DNA from: Mucilaginibacter mallensis
Lineage (GTDB): Bacteria; Bacteroidota; Bacteroidia; Sphingobacteriales; Sphingobacteriaceae
Assembly: GCF_900105165.1 (NCBI RefSeq)
Contig: NZ_LT629740.1
Location: 3,162,001 to 3,226,000 of the forward strand
Reading direction: 5' to 3'
Length of the DNA: 64,000 bases
In this document: positions 43,592-52,966 of the stretch, piece by piece
How the letters are laid out: each line of letters begins with the position of its first letter
Position numbering within the stretch: position 1 is the stretch's first letter
The notes under the pieces: model-generated
Databases searched by the model: none
The model's input: the letters and a program-made list of their open reading frames with translations, nothing else
Told to the model about the DNA's origin: nothing
Program-made: the position numbers and the translations under genes

Positions 43592-46500
43592 TACTGCATT
43601 TCAAACCCTGATATAATTAAACCATCCGCGTCAACAGCGGTTAATATCACTTTGTAATTTCCTGCATTTATACTACTGCCGGTTGTTATGCTAACCGCGC
43701 CCGATTTACCTTTTGTCAACGGCTTAAAACTTAATACTTCTGTTTTCATTATCGTGCCATCAGCAGCCTGTAACTGCATATTAACCGAATATGTTTTGGC
43801 GCTCGCGTTATAATATTTGAACCGCAAAGCATAGCTATCAGCCACACCGGGATTTATGCCTAATATTACTTTGCCGCCTGTCAATTGTGTAAAATGGATG
43901 ATCTTTTTCTTATCCAATGTATCCTGCACTGCACCATCGCCTTGTATGAGAGCATTTGCTACGCCATAATTTACGCTTCGTTTCAGATCGGTAGCGGGTT
44001 CAAGAGTGGTAACCGGTAACACTGCTACTGTATATTTTTGTCCATCTTTATAAGCGCCTAAAACAACATTTGCATTGGATGCAAACCTCTTTTTATACAG
44101 TGCGAAATCAGTCCCGCCGTTCTCATCTGTTTGTATGGATAAACCTGTCGGCAAATAATCTTTTAGCCAACCTGGCCGGTTTTCAGGCTTAACATTCATG
44201 GCTACATAAACATCACTTGCGGCAGCAAGCGTAAAACTTGCCTCGGCTGATTTTGAAGTTGATGTTTTAATCCAGTCAGCGCCATACAAAGCAGGCGGCA
44301 ACTCACTAAAGCGAATACCAACCCCCGCATAAACCTGCTGCCCTATATCCAGCCATGATTGTACAGACCAATTGGCTTGTTTATCGGTTTTCAACTCTTT
44401 TATTACCCCTCCCCTTGATGGTGCAGGTACAACTTTATGATCAAGTGTACTTATCGCGATAGCGGAAATAATAGCCTCACCAGACGCTATATGCGGGAAG
44501 GAAATTTGCAGTTGTCCGCCGGTTACGTGTACGGCAACTGTTTTTTTAAGGGCATTATCAGTACCTGTTTCTTTCCAGATATCCAAATTCTTAATTACGG
44601 TTTTATTGTTGACAGCTACATCAAACATACGCCAGCCGGCACAGTCCATCCCGCCACCTATGCCATACCAGGGCTCGGTAAAATATAGCTCAACTTTATA
44701 ATTGCCATCGGGTACCGGGAAGCTATATTTAAGCTTATTCATCCCAAACCTGTACGATTGAAAAAGCGCTGCATCATCAGTTGATCTTATCGGATCAAAA
44801 GTGCGCTGCTGGCTTCCAAAGAATGCGGGCATACCGGCATAATCATCCGTCCACGAAGTTGAGCCCCATTTATTTTTGTTGGTTTGATGAGCATCCGCCA
44901 TCCATAAATTACCTTGCTTGTCTCTGTAATCCGGTCCGCCGCAGTTAACGCGATATAGGTATTTATAGCCAACTGCGGGTTTTAAAATTGATGAATTTGC
45001 CTGCGTTAATAACTTTAAATGCGGTGCTTCAGGCAGATGATTTAAAATGATATAATCCTGCGCTACAGCCTTACCATTTACATAACCAACCGCATACAGA
45101 ACATTATATTTAATATCAGCCCCATCCCATTGAAAATGTGTACCGATGCCCTGCCTTGTTTTTTTACCAAGCGAAACACTTTTAACATTATTAAACAGCT
45201 CAACTTCATCGCAGTTAGAATAAACACTAATACTATCCTTTTTACCCGGTTTAAGCCACCTATTTGGCCAGGTATGAGATACGATGTACACCATCGGTTC
45301 CTTCAACTTATCAGCGTAATTAGCACGGTACATGTAATAAGCGTCGAGTGGCTGCCCCCATACAGTGAACAAACCTTTGTAATTAACCGGGCCTACCCTG
45401 TCCAATTCACGTTCGCCTTCGCCGCCTTGTACCCTGCCGGGATTTTCGTGCGAATACAATAACCACATGAATTGCCCGGCCGCGTTTTGTTTGGCTGACT
45501 CGGCTAAACGCACTTTGGTTTCGAGCAATTGGCTCATGCGGTCCTCACTTAAAATATTGGTTTCATTGAATAGGCCTTCCGTATGCAGGTCAATACTGCG
45601 CCATGCGCCATATTCGCCTACCAAAATGTCTTTTTGCAGGTCTTGTGCATAATCCAATGGATTACCGCCATAGGTGCCCGACCAGTTTTGCGGCACGTCC
45701 CAATCGGTACCCTTGCCGCCATTACAGGTGGTTATTTTTCTTTGGGTGGATGCGGTGGGATCAAGACTGCAGATAATAGCTGAACACTCTTTCGCAAAAT
45801 CTTCCGGCAGGCGACTTTCATTTTGCAATCCCCATAAAATTACTGACGGGCTGTTACGACGTTCCTTTACCCAATCGCGTAGTAAAGCTTTGTAATTCTC
45901 CCTGAACTCAGGGGTGTCATACCAAATATGAGCCGAATACTGCGGCCACCAGAGTATGCCCAGTTTATCCCAATATTTTTGATATTCCAAATTATGCGGC
46001 TGGTGCGCATCACGAAAAGCATTAAACCCTGCTGATCTCAATTGCATTACCCGCGCCTTAATTTCCTGGTTACTGAATGCCGCGCTGTTACCCATCATGT
46101 GTTCATATTCGGCAATACCGTTAATAAATATGGGTTTGCCGTTGAGGTAAAAACGATTATCGCCATTATTACGGTCAATAGGCCAACTGATCCAGCGGAT
46201 ACCGTAGGGAATTGATGTTTGGTCGGCTATCTTACCGTTAATGACCACTTGTGCTAAAACCGTGTACAAATACGGATCGACCAGCGACCATAAATGAACC
46301 AGCTTAATTTCTGACATGATCTGCTTAGTGATACTTGTTCCACCCGCAACAAGGTTTAATTCCGATTTACTTTGCGCGACTATATTTCCTTTTGCATCGA
46401 TAAGTTTGTTTATAACAGTTGCTGTAACTGCTGTTGATGTATAATTCTTTACTTCGGTCTCTAAATTCAAGGTGGCTGATTGTTCTGAAACAGTGGTATC

Positions 46501-47169
46501 ATTCCATACATGTATGCCAAAAGGTTCTATCCTTACGGGATCGGTAACTATTAAATGTACCGGCCTGAAAATACCCATCGGTTGCGAGCCTTCAGAAAAA
46601 CCGGGATCATCCGAGCAACCGCCACAAACCCAGGGCAGGTCTTTAATAAATGCCGGGTGATCAGCGCGAACACATAACAAGTTATTGCCAGTTTTTATGG
46701 CATTGGTAACATCAATAGTAAAAGTGGTGCGCCCACCTGCATGGTAGCCAACCTGTGTACCATTCAGCCATACAGTTGCATATGATCCTACCCCTTCGAA
46801 CCATAAAAAATAACGTTTACCTGCCTTGCGCTCGGTGATGGTAAATACTTTACGATACCAGGCATAGCCATGTAAATTACCGTGTTTTAAGCGACGATAT
46901 CCTCCATAATTATCCCAGTTATGCGGCACATCAACCGTTAGCCAATTTTTATCGGGGAAGCTTGCTTTTTCAAAGCCTTTGTATGCGTTAATATCCCTCT
47001 CATTGGCAATGGTACGCCAATTGTTGTTCAATAATGTCTCCTGCCGGATATTTTGCTGCGCGATAACAGGTTTACCTATAAAAAGTAATAGTACAACCAT
47101 AAAAAGCATAAAAACCAGCTGATGGCTCAGCCGGGATCTATAAGATCTATTTACTTTATGCTTCCTCAT
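43591..47169 (-). CDS. GH2 glycosidase with C-terminal malectin domain
   Basis: 1192 residues. The signal has a long basic n-region (MRKHKVNRSYRSRLSHQ) before the hydrophobic stretch ending at KPVIAQ. GH2 jelly roll (about 45-215), Ig-like domain, TIM barrel (about 330-640) with acid/base E451 in LQNESRLP and nucleophile E519 in VGEYGAWR. A malectin carbohydrate-binding domain follows (about 735-910; YLYRVNCGG, then FTEPWYG and AGWRMFDV). The last ~280 residues are further beta-rich modules. The substrate is a beta-linked sugar, type unknown; the malectin module may hold the enzyme on a polysaccharide or oligosaccharide. It is coupled at both ends by one-base start/stop overlaps. Confidence 0.82.
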   Translation of the reverse strand: MRKHKVNRSYRSRLSHQLVFMLFMVVLLLFIGKPVIAQQNIRQETLLNNNWRTIANERDINAYKGFEKASFPDKNWLTVDVPHNWDNYGGYRRLKHGNLHGYAWYRKVFTITERKAGKRYFLWFEGVGSYATVWLNGTQVGYHAGGRTTFTIDVTNAIKTGNNLLCVRADHPAFIKDLPWVCGGCSDDPGFSEGSQPMGIFRPVHLIVTDPVRIEPFGIHVWNDTTVSEQSATLNLETEVKNYTSTAVTATVINKLIDAKGNIVAQSKSELNLVAGGTSITKQIMSEIKLVHLWSLVDPYLYTVLAQVVINGKIADQTSIPYGIRWISWPIDRNNGDNRFYLNGKPIFINGIAEYEHMMGNSAAFSNQEIKARVMQLRSAGFNAFRDAHQPHNLEYQKYWDKLGILWWPQYSAHIWYDTPEFRENYKALLRDWVKERRNSPSVILWGLQNESRLPEDFAKECSAIICSLDPTASTQRKITTCNGGKGTDWDVPQNWSGTYGGNPLDYAQDLQKDILVGEYGAWRSIDLHTEGLFNETNILSEDRMSQLLETKVRLAESAKQNAAGQFMWLLYSHENPGRVQGGEGERELDRVGPVNYKGLFTVWGQPLDAYYMYRANYADKLKEPMVYIVSHTWPNRWLKPGKKDSISVYSNCDEVELFNNVKSVSLGKKTRQGIGTHFQWDGADIKYNVLYAVGYVNGKAVAQDYIILNHLPEAPHLKLLTQANSSILKPAVGYKYLYRVNCGGPDYRDKQGNLWMADAHQTNKNKWGSTSWTDDYAGMPAFFGSQQRTFDPIRSTDDAALFQSYRFGMNKLKYSFPVPDGNYKVELYFTEPWYGIGGGMDCAGWRMFDVAVNNKTVIKNLDIWKETGTDNALKKTVAVHVTGGQLQISFPHIASGEAIISAIAISTLDHKVVPAPSRGGVIKELKTDKQANWSVQSWLDIGQQVYAGVGIRFSELPPALYGADWIKTSTSKSAEASFTLAAASDVYVAMNVKPENRPGWLKDYLPTGLSIQTDENGGTDFALYKKRFASNANVVLGAYKDGQKYTVAVLPVTTLEPATDLKRSVNYGVANALIQGDGAVQDTLDKKKIIHFTQLTGGKVILGINPGVADSYALRFKYYNASAKTYSVNMQLQAADGTIMKTEVLSFKPLTKGKSGAVSITTGSSINAGNYKVILTAVDADGLIISGFEMQ

Positions 47170-50006
47170 TATACTTTACTCAAAAAACCATTAAAATGGT
47201 ATGTCTTATCCTTTTGTGTATTAAAAATGATCACCTTATCGTGGTAGCGAAGCTTGCAAATGCCGCCTGCTTTGGAGGTTACTTCTACATTTTTTAGCTG
47301 TCCCTTATCCCATTTAAAGCTCAGCACAAAACCACCACGGGCGCAGATGCCTTTTACATTACCATCAGGTAATGCCGATGGCAAGGCCGGTAATATTTCA
47401 ATAGTGCTACCTTGACTTTGCAGAAGCATTTCCGCCAATCCGGCTGCGCCGCCAAAATTTCCGTCGATTTGGAATGGAGGGTGCGCATCGAATAAATTAT
47501 GGTAAACGCCGCCTTTTTCCTTGCCTGAGCTTACATCAGCAGGTGAAAGCAGCATATCAAATAAACGCATGGCATGATCACCATCCTTTAACCGGGCCCA
47601 TAAATTAACCTTCCAGGCGATGCTCCAACCTGTGCCTTCATCGCCCCGGTAAATTAACGACTGGCGGCCTGCTTTCATTAGTTCCGGCGTATCCCAGGTA
47701 ATATCAGTCCCCGGATAAATACCCCACATGTGCGACACATGGCGGTGCGTATCGGCTGTGTCATCCTTATCTTCCATCCATTCCTGTAACTGCCCGTGAC
47801 TTCCTATTTTGTTAGGTGCAATTTGCGCGTACATGGTTTTAAGCGTATCGCTAAACTTATAGTCGATGCCCAATACCGCAGCAGCTTGTATCGTATTTTT
47901 AAACAAGTCTCGAATGATCTGGTGATCCATAGTTGGGCCTGCAACCAATCCACCATGCTCCGGCGAGTTTGACGGTGTGCTGATGAGGTACCCGGTTTTA
48001 GGATCTTTAGTTAAGAAATGGACAAAGAATTCCGCTGCGCCCTTCATATCGGGATAAGCCCGGTTTTGCAGAAAAGCCTCATCCTTTGTAAACAAATAAT
48101 GCTCCCATAACTGGTGACAAAGCCACGCACCACCACTTACCCAAATACCATGCGTTGATGAGTTTACAGGCGCGGTTCCGCGCCATAGGTCGGTGTTATG
48201 GTGCAATACCCAGCCGGGTGCGTCATAGTGTTCTTTGGCCGTGATCTTTCCGGCCTGCGCCAGGCCATCAACCATATTAAAGAATGGCTCACTGCATGCC
48301 GAAAGGTTCAGTTCTTCAGCCGGCCAGTAGTTCATTTCTAAATTGATATTGGTAGTAAATTTACTGCCCCATGGCGGTGTAAGCAAATCATTCCACAAGC
48401 CCTGTAAATTTGCCGGCTGACCACCTGAGCGGGATGACGAGATGAGCAAATAACGACCATATTGCACGTAAAGTGCTATCAAAGCCGGATCGGCAGTATT
48501 ACTGAAAGCCAGTATTCGTTTATTGGTAGGTAATGTATCATTTGCAGTAGTGCCTAAATTGATAGCAAACTTGTTAAAGTAGCTTATATAATCCTTAATA
48601 TGAGCAGTTTTTACATCAGAATAGTTTTTACCACTAAACTTAGCTATTGTATTTTTACAGATAGCATCCGGATCGCCTGATACATCTTTATAATTTTTAA
48701 AGCTGGTGGCAGCTGTTAAGTAAAGCGTTGCCTCATTAGCGTTGGTAATGGTAATGCTATTTGAATCTACATCAACTTTGCCTCCTGCCGCAACTGCGTG
48801 TAAGTAGCTCACGCCTTTTAGTACGCCATCGTTTACTTTGAGCGATAACGCCAATGTGCTATTATCAACTTTATAAATATTATAGGATCTTTGCAGCGTT
48901 TTAAGGAGTGCTTTAAAAGTGATGCTGCCAGGTTTGCTTGCGGTTAGATGTATAGCTATCACATGATCCGGAGCGCTTGCAAAATATTCACGAGAATAGG
49001 TAATACCGTCGGCATTATAGTTTACATGCGCTGTGGCTGTATTCAAATTAAGATCACGGGTATAATTGGATACCTGTTGTTTGGGGAATTGCAAATAAAC
49101 ATCGCCGAATGGTTGGTAATCGGCATTATAGCGTGGGTACGCAGGTGGCTCATCATTTTGCACCCAATACTTCCATACCGTCTTTAATATGATGCTGATT
49201 TGAGGTGCATCCTTTTGATAGATCGCCGGTTTTTCCTTTGCCGAAGTCAATCCCCCCTTATCATAAAAATTAAGCACCTGTATAGCAATTGTATTTTTGC
49301 CGGGATGCAGTAATCCTGCCGGGATAAGATATTTACGACTGGTTGTATTATTAGTTGTGCCTATCAGCTTGCCATTTACATAGGTAAAATCAATATCCCG
49401 AACACGACCAAGATCCAATTCTAAATCCTTATCAGCCATATTAGCAGGCAGATCAAAACTATTTCTCAACCAAACTGCGCCATCAAGCCCTTCAAAACCG
49501 GGGAATGTTTCCCAGCCATTTGCTTCGGGTTGGGTAATGAATTTCCATTTGCTGTTATCAAATTCAGCGGCTGACGCAGATGTATCCAAACGCATCTTTT
49601 TATACCATGCGATGGAATCCGCTGCATAAGTGAGCTCATGGCTCTTCATCCCCATAAAATGTTCCTGGGCAATAGATTCCGCTTCGGCTTGTTTGCCTTC
49701 AACCAACAGTTTGCGTATGATGGGTAGATATTTGGAAGCCCTTGCCCTTGCATAGACCCTTGGGCCGCCTGTCCATAATGTTTGCTCGTTAAACTGAATA
49801 TGATCTTCATCAACCCTGCCAAATAACATGGCACCCATTTGCCCGTTACCAATGGGTAACGCATCGGTCCACTTTACGGCAGGCTGCTGATACCATAACT
49901 TTAAACCGGATTGGGAAAAAGATAATTGCGGATCACTTATCACCAATAGAATTCCGACCGCAATAAAGAATGCTTTAATGGCTGATATTTTTATTTTTCC
50001 TCTCAT
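47169..50006 (-). CDS. GH95 alpha-L-fucosidase/alpha-L-galactosidase with inserted beta-domain
   Basis: 945 residues, signal peptide ending about residue 32. The GH95 N-terminal domain starts with LWYQQPAVKWTDALPIGNGQMGAM and FNEQTLWTGGP. The (alpha/alpha)6 catalytic part has GLWNDLLTPPWGSKFTTNIN, NYWPAEELNL, DEGTGWSIAWK and FQIDGNFGG (acidic and amide residues used by the family). Residues about 121-295 are an extra beta-sandwich resembling a GH2/esterase-type jelly roll (WETFPGFEGLDGAVWLRNSF, VNGKLIG), inserted inside the N-terminal domain before YQPFGDVYLQF. This explains a length beyond the usual ~800. RG-II carries both L-fucose and L-galactose; a GH95 in the B. thetaiotaomicron RG-II set acts on L-galactose. 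Confidence 0.85.
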   Translation of the reverse strand: MRGKIKISAIKAFFIAVGILLVISDPQLSFSQSGLKLWYQQPAVKWTDALPIGNGQMGAMLFGRVDEDHIQFNEQTLWTGGPRVYARARASKYLPIIRKLLVEGKQAEAESIAQEHFMGMKSHELTYAADSIAWYKKMRLDTSASAAEFDNSKWKFITQPEANGWETFPGFEGLDGAVWLRNSFDLPANMADKDLELDLGRVRDIDFTYVNGKLIGTTNNTTSRKYLIPAGLLHPGKNTIAIQVLNFYDKGGLTSAKEKPAIYQKDAPQISIILKTVWKYWVQNDEPPAYPRYNADYQPFGDVYLQFPKQQVSNYTRDLNLNTATAHVNYNADGITYSREYFASAPDHVIAIHLTASKPGSITFKALLKTLQRSYNIYKVDNSTLALSLKVNDGVLKGVSYLHAVAAGGKVDVDSNSITITNANEATLYLTAATSFKNYKDVSGDPDAICKNTIAKFSGKNYSDVKTAHIKDYISYFNKFAINLGTTANDTLPTNKRILAFSNTADPALIALYVQYGRYLLISSSRSGGQPANLQGLWNDLLTPPWGSKFTTNINLEMNYWPAEELNLSACSEPFFNMVDGLAQAGKITAKEHYDAPGWVLHHNTDLWRGTAPVNSSTHGIWVSGGAWLCHQLWEHYLFTKDEAFLQNRAYPDMKGAAEFFVHFLTKDPKTGYLISTPSNSPEHGGLVAGPTMDHQIIRDLFKNTIQAAAVLGIDYKFSDTLKTMYAQIAPNKIGSHGQLQEWMEDKDDTADTHRHVSHMWGIYPGTDITWDTPELMKAGRQSLIYRGDEGTGWSIAWKVNLWARLKDGDHAMRLFDMLLSPADVSSGKEKGGVYHNLFDAHPPFQIDGNFGGAAGLAEMLLQSQGSTIEILPALPSALPDGNVKGICARGGFVLSFKWDKGQLKNVEVTSKAGGICKLRYHDKVIIFNTQKDKTYHFNGFLSKV

Positions 50007-50011
50007 TTCAA

Positions 50012-52774
50012 TCAGTTAAACAGCCATCTTAAATCCCTGATATTACCTTCATTACTTAAACCGGCATCATAAACCGGGATACGAGCGTTGTCTTCAACAA
50101 ATCCTAAAATCAAGCACGCTCCCTTGCCTAAGCTTAGTGTGTTAGTGCCTGCCTTAAATGTGTAAGTATGCACATTAACCGGCGGCAAATCTTCGATTTG
50201 TATGGCATTGGCTATCTTAATATCGGCCTGACCGTAATCATTGGCGCTGGCATCGTTTTCCAATTGTGGCTCCTGCAGATATTGTGATGCCTTGCTGGCG
50301 AAATAGCCCACCAATACCTTTACCGGTTTTGCATTTGTAAAAGTTAACGTTGTTCCATCTGTTTCTTGTTTGGCCTTTATCATTTTAACGCCTTTTAATC
50401 CTATCATTTCAGGTGCTATATTTTTAATAATACCTGCTGAATCAGTATATGCTTTGCCGCCTGCTGTTAATTTATAAGTATCAGCCGTTAAGGCTACCGG
50501 CACATCAACCAATTGTATTTTCTCGGCTTGTTTTGCGGCAGCCTGCGGCGATTTTAGCGAGTCGATATTCTTCTTAAAATTTTTAAGCTCGCGCTGATAA
50601 TAAGGCAGCAACTCAATCCAGGTTTTGTTTTTACCATCGTTACCGCCAACCGGGATTTTGCGCTGCTTGGTTTGCATGCTGTTGGCATACAGGTAACTAT
50701 ACTTGGTGAGATCAACCAGTTTCTGGTAATAATCCAGGCTGGTTTGCAATTCAGGTAAGGCTTTTTCAAGATCGCTTACATCATTAGAGTATTTGTAGCG
50801 CAAAACCAGCAAAGCCGCGTTTACTTTGTGTGCATAGCTGTTAGCCATGGCGTTGTAGCAATACATATCATTTTTAATGCGTTTGAACTCCGCTGTGTTT
50901 GCGGTTACGCCTTTTTCAGCCTCATCGATGGCTTCAACGGAATTATGGCCTTCTTCAATAATTTCATTAACCACTTGTACAGGAGTTTCACCAATATGCG
51001 GCTCGTGTTTCCACTCTTTGGCGGCGTATTCGCTCAGCATTTCACCTTCCGGGCCTTCGGAATTATAGAGCAATGTGAATAAGCCATATTTTTCAGGGTC
51101 GACCAATTGGCTCATCAGCATACCCAATGTCATGGTTTGGCGGTTACCATCGGTGATACCAAATCGTCTTAATATTTTTGGTGCTATCTCACCGGATTGC
51201 TCGTAGGCATCCAAAATATTTTTTCCCTGTTCGGCGCTGCAGCCATACATTTCAGCCAATTGCTGCGACCAGTATTTTACTTCATCTTTCCTGTCCCTGT
51301 GGCAATTCCATGAATAGCGTGCCCATTCCTTGTACCAGATCCAGTCCCTGTCCATTTCCAGTAATCGCGGCGAGGTATTATCGGCAGTATAAGGCCAATC
51401 CCAGTATGATGATTCCGGATAGATATGCAAGCCATTCGAGTGATATACATTGTGCATGGCCAGCACACATTTTTGTATAAAATCGGCCGAGCCATACCTG
51501 AATGGTTCCAGGTTGGCCAGGATGTGTACATTTTCAATCTGCACCGTACCAAGTTTACTTAATGTTTGATGCAATTGCGCCCATGGTCCATGTGGCGTAT
51601 AGGTGGTTAATGCCTCACCGGTATACTTGGTCATGGTGTACAGGTTTTTATATAATGGCATGGCGTATTTCATATCCTCGGGCGCATCCGTATCATGCGA
51701 ACGCAGCACTATTGGCGGCTCATCGGTTCGGCCCAAAGCTTTTAAACCATCCTTAACACCCGGAATGATGGTTTTTGTAAACCAGTCAATATCGTCCTGC
51801 CCCACACCTTCCATCGCTTCGCCTAAGGTGAGCATCAACCCCACATTTGGATATTTCTGCACAAATGCCGCGATGGATTTACGGGTATAATCAGCGATAA
51901 TGGGTACGATATGACGGTTACGGTCCTGTGTTTTCAGGTGGTTATGATCAGCAAAAGGTTTGGATACGATGATGTTATAAAAGCCCTGTAATACCCATAT
52001 GCCTCTTTTATCAGCCTCGCGGGTGAGGAAATTATACATATCCACATTCTTTTGATAGGTGGCTTCATCAACCTCCAAAGCATAAGGATAATCCTTTACT
52101 TTAACCAGGGATGCAAAGGGGTGCCCACTCCATAGGTACAAGGAATTCATGCGGTTTTGCGCCATTGAATCCAGGTAGCGGAGCCATAATGCCTTATCAT
52201 AAAACCATGGGAAGTTTTCAGGAGTGTAAGGGTATTCATAAGTACCACGGCCCGGCAGAAGTTCCGGCTTTTGTACACCGATACAAGCACCACGCAATAC
52301 CATTTCAGGCTGATCAACCAGACTAATCTTTACAGGCAATTTGTGATTGGCTTTTAGTTCATCCGCCAGTTCAAGGCAGCCATACATAGCACCTGAATTA
52401 TCAGCACCTGCTATAATGATATTATTGGATGATGTATTGATGGCAAAGCCTTCTTTACCCGGAGCTTTTGTAAGACGGATATGCCCGGATGCGTATAAAC
52501 TTTTAATTAAGGCATCTTTTAGCAACCCGACAATGATATTTTCATTATGGCTATTGATTACTGATTTAATACTTACAGCATACCCATCAGCTTTTAATTG
52601 CTGCTCCAGTTTTTGTGCTCCATATTTAACGCGCTCATGCGCTGAGGGGGAAATTACTATAGTGATAGTTTTTTTTGGCAATGTGCCTGCAGCATCACAA
52701 GCAAAAGCGCTCAGAAAAAGAGTGCAGCAAACAATTAAAAAATTAATCCTAAAACGACAGGCGGAACAACTCAT
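50012..52774 (-). CDS. Putative exo-uronidase (GH138-like?), large barrel enzyme
   Basis: 920 residues; signal with several cysteines (MSCSACRFRINFLIVCCTLFLSAFACDA). Residues about 30-160 form a small alpha/beta domain like those preceding GH20, GH67 and GH115 barrels (GADNSGAMYGCLELADEL). The barrel (about 180-480) starts LYLWSGHPFASLVKVKDYPYAL and has E319/E322 in TLGEAMEG, RSHDTDAPED and E414 in QIENVHILANLEPF as candidate active-site carboxylates. A helical region and two beta domains finish the protein. The N-terminal domain suggests an alpha-uronidase. GH138 alpha-galacturonidase, known from RG-II, is my best guess; I could not match GH67 or GH115 motifs. First gene of the 52774-37269 operon. 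Confidence 0.55.
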   Translation of the reverse strand: MSCSACRFRINFLIVCCTLFLSAFACDAAGTLPKKTITIVISPSAHERVKYGAQKLEQQLKADGYAVSIKSVINSHNENIIVGLLKDALIKSLYASGHIRLTKAPGKEGFAINTSSNNIIIAGADNSGAMYGCLELADELKANHKLPVKISLVDQPEMVLRGACIGVQKPELLPGRGTYEYPYTPENFPWFYDKALWLRYLDSMAQNRMNSLYLWSGHPFASLVKVKDYPYALEVDEATYQKNVDMYNFLTREADKRGIWVLQGFYNIIVSKPFADHNHLKTQDRNRHIVPIIADYTRKSIAAFVQKYPNVGLMLTLGEAMEGVGQDDIDWFTKTIIPGVKDGLKALGRTDEPPIVLRSHDTDAPEDMKYAMPLYKNLYTMTKYTGEALTTYTPHGPWAQLHQTLSKLGTVQIENVHILANLEPFRYGSADFIQKCVLAMHNVYHSNGLHIYPESSYWDWPYTADNTSPRLLEMDRDWIWYKEWARYSWNCHRDRKDEVKYWSQQLAEMYGCSAEQGKNILDAYEQSGEIAPKILRRFGITDGNRQTMTLGMLMSQLVDPEKYGLFTLLYNSEGPEGEMLSEYAAKEWKHEPHIGETPVQVVNEIIEEGHNSVEAIDEAEKGVTANTAEFKRIKNDMYCYNAMANSYAHKVNAALLVLRYKYSNDVSDLEKALPELQTSLDYYQKLVDLTKYSYLYANSMQTKQRKIPVGGNDGKNKTWIELLPYYQRELKNFKKNIDSLKSPQAAAKQAEKIQLVDVPVALTADTYKLTAGGKAYTDSAGIIKNIAPEMIGLKGVKMIKAKQETDGTTLTFTNAKPVKVLVGYFASKASQYLQEPQLENDASANDYGQADIKIANAIQIEDLPPVNVHTYTFKAGTNTLSLGKGACLILGFVEDNARIPVYDAGLSNEGNIRDLRWLFN

Positions 52775-52966
52775 TGATGATAAGATTGTGCAAATATTAA
52801 AAGCAATTACAAAAAGTTACAGCGTTTGATATACAACTGAACTTAGGTAAAATATAATTGATGGTTTTTACTAAACAGTCAAATCTATCCCTACTCGGTC
52901 AATAAATCCTGCTCGTTTTTTTCAATATATTGTACTATCTTATCATTAACGATTTTGTTACCGTAT
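52775..52966. promoter_or_regulatory. Gap upstream of the 52774-37269 operon, possible promoter
   Basis: 192 AT-rich bases without a gene. Reading the minus strand, 52887-52880 gives TAGATTTG, a match to the Bacteroidota -7 element TAnnTTTG, but no TTG lies at the expected 19-21 base distance (only at 12 and 35). A start here is plausible because the upstream gene pair (55553-52967) is separated from this operon by a wide gap, but it is not proven. Confidence 0.35.

Noticed and set aside
50012..52774. GH115 or GH67 alpha-glucuronidase
   Set aside because: Only the N-terminal domain resembles those families; their barrel motifs could not be found.
52347..52829. 160-codon plus-strand frame opposite the putative uronidase start
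   Set aside because: Shadow of the uronidase gene; no domain or start context.
52880..52887. Complete promoter for the 52774-37269 operon
   Set aside because: TAGATTTG matches the -7 element, but no TTG lies 19-21 bases upstream, so it is only listed as possible.
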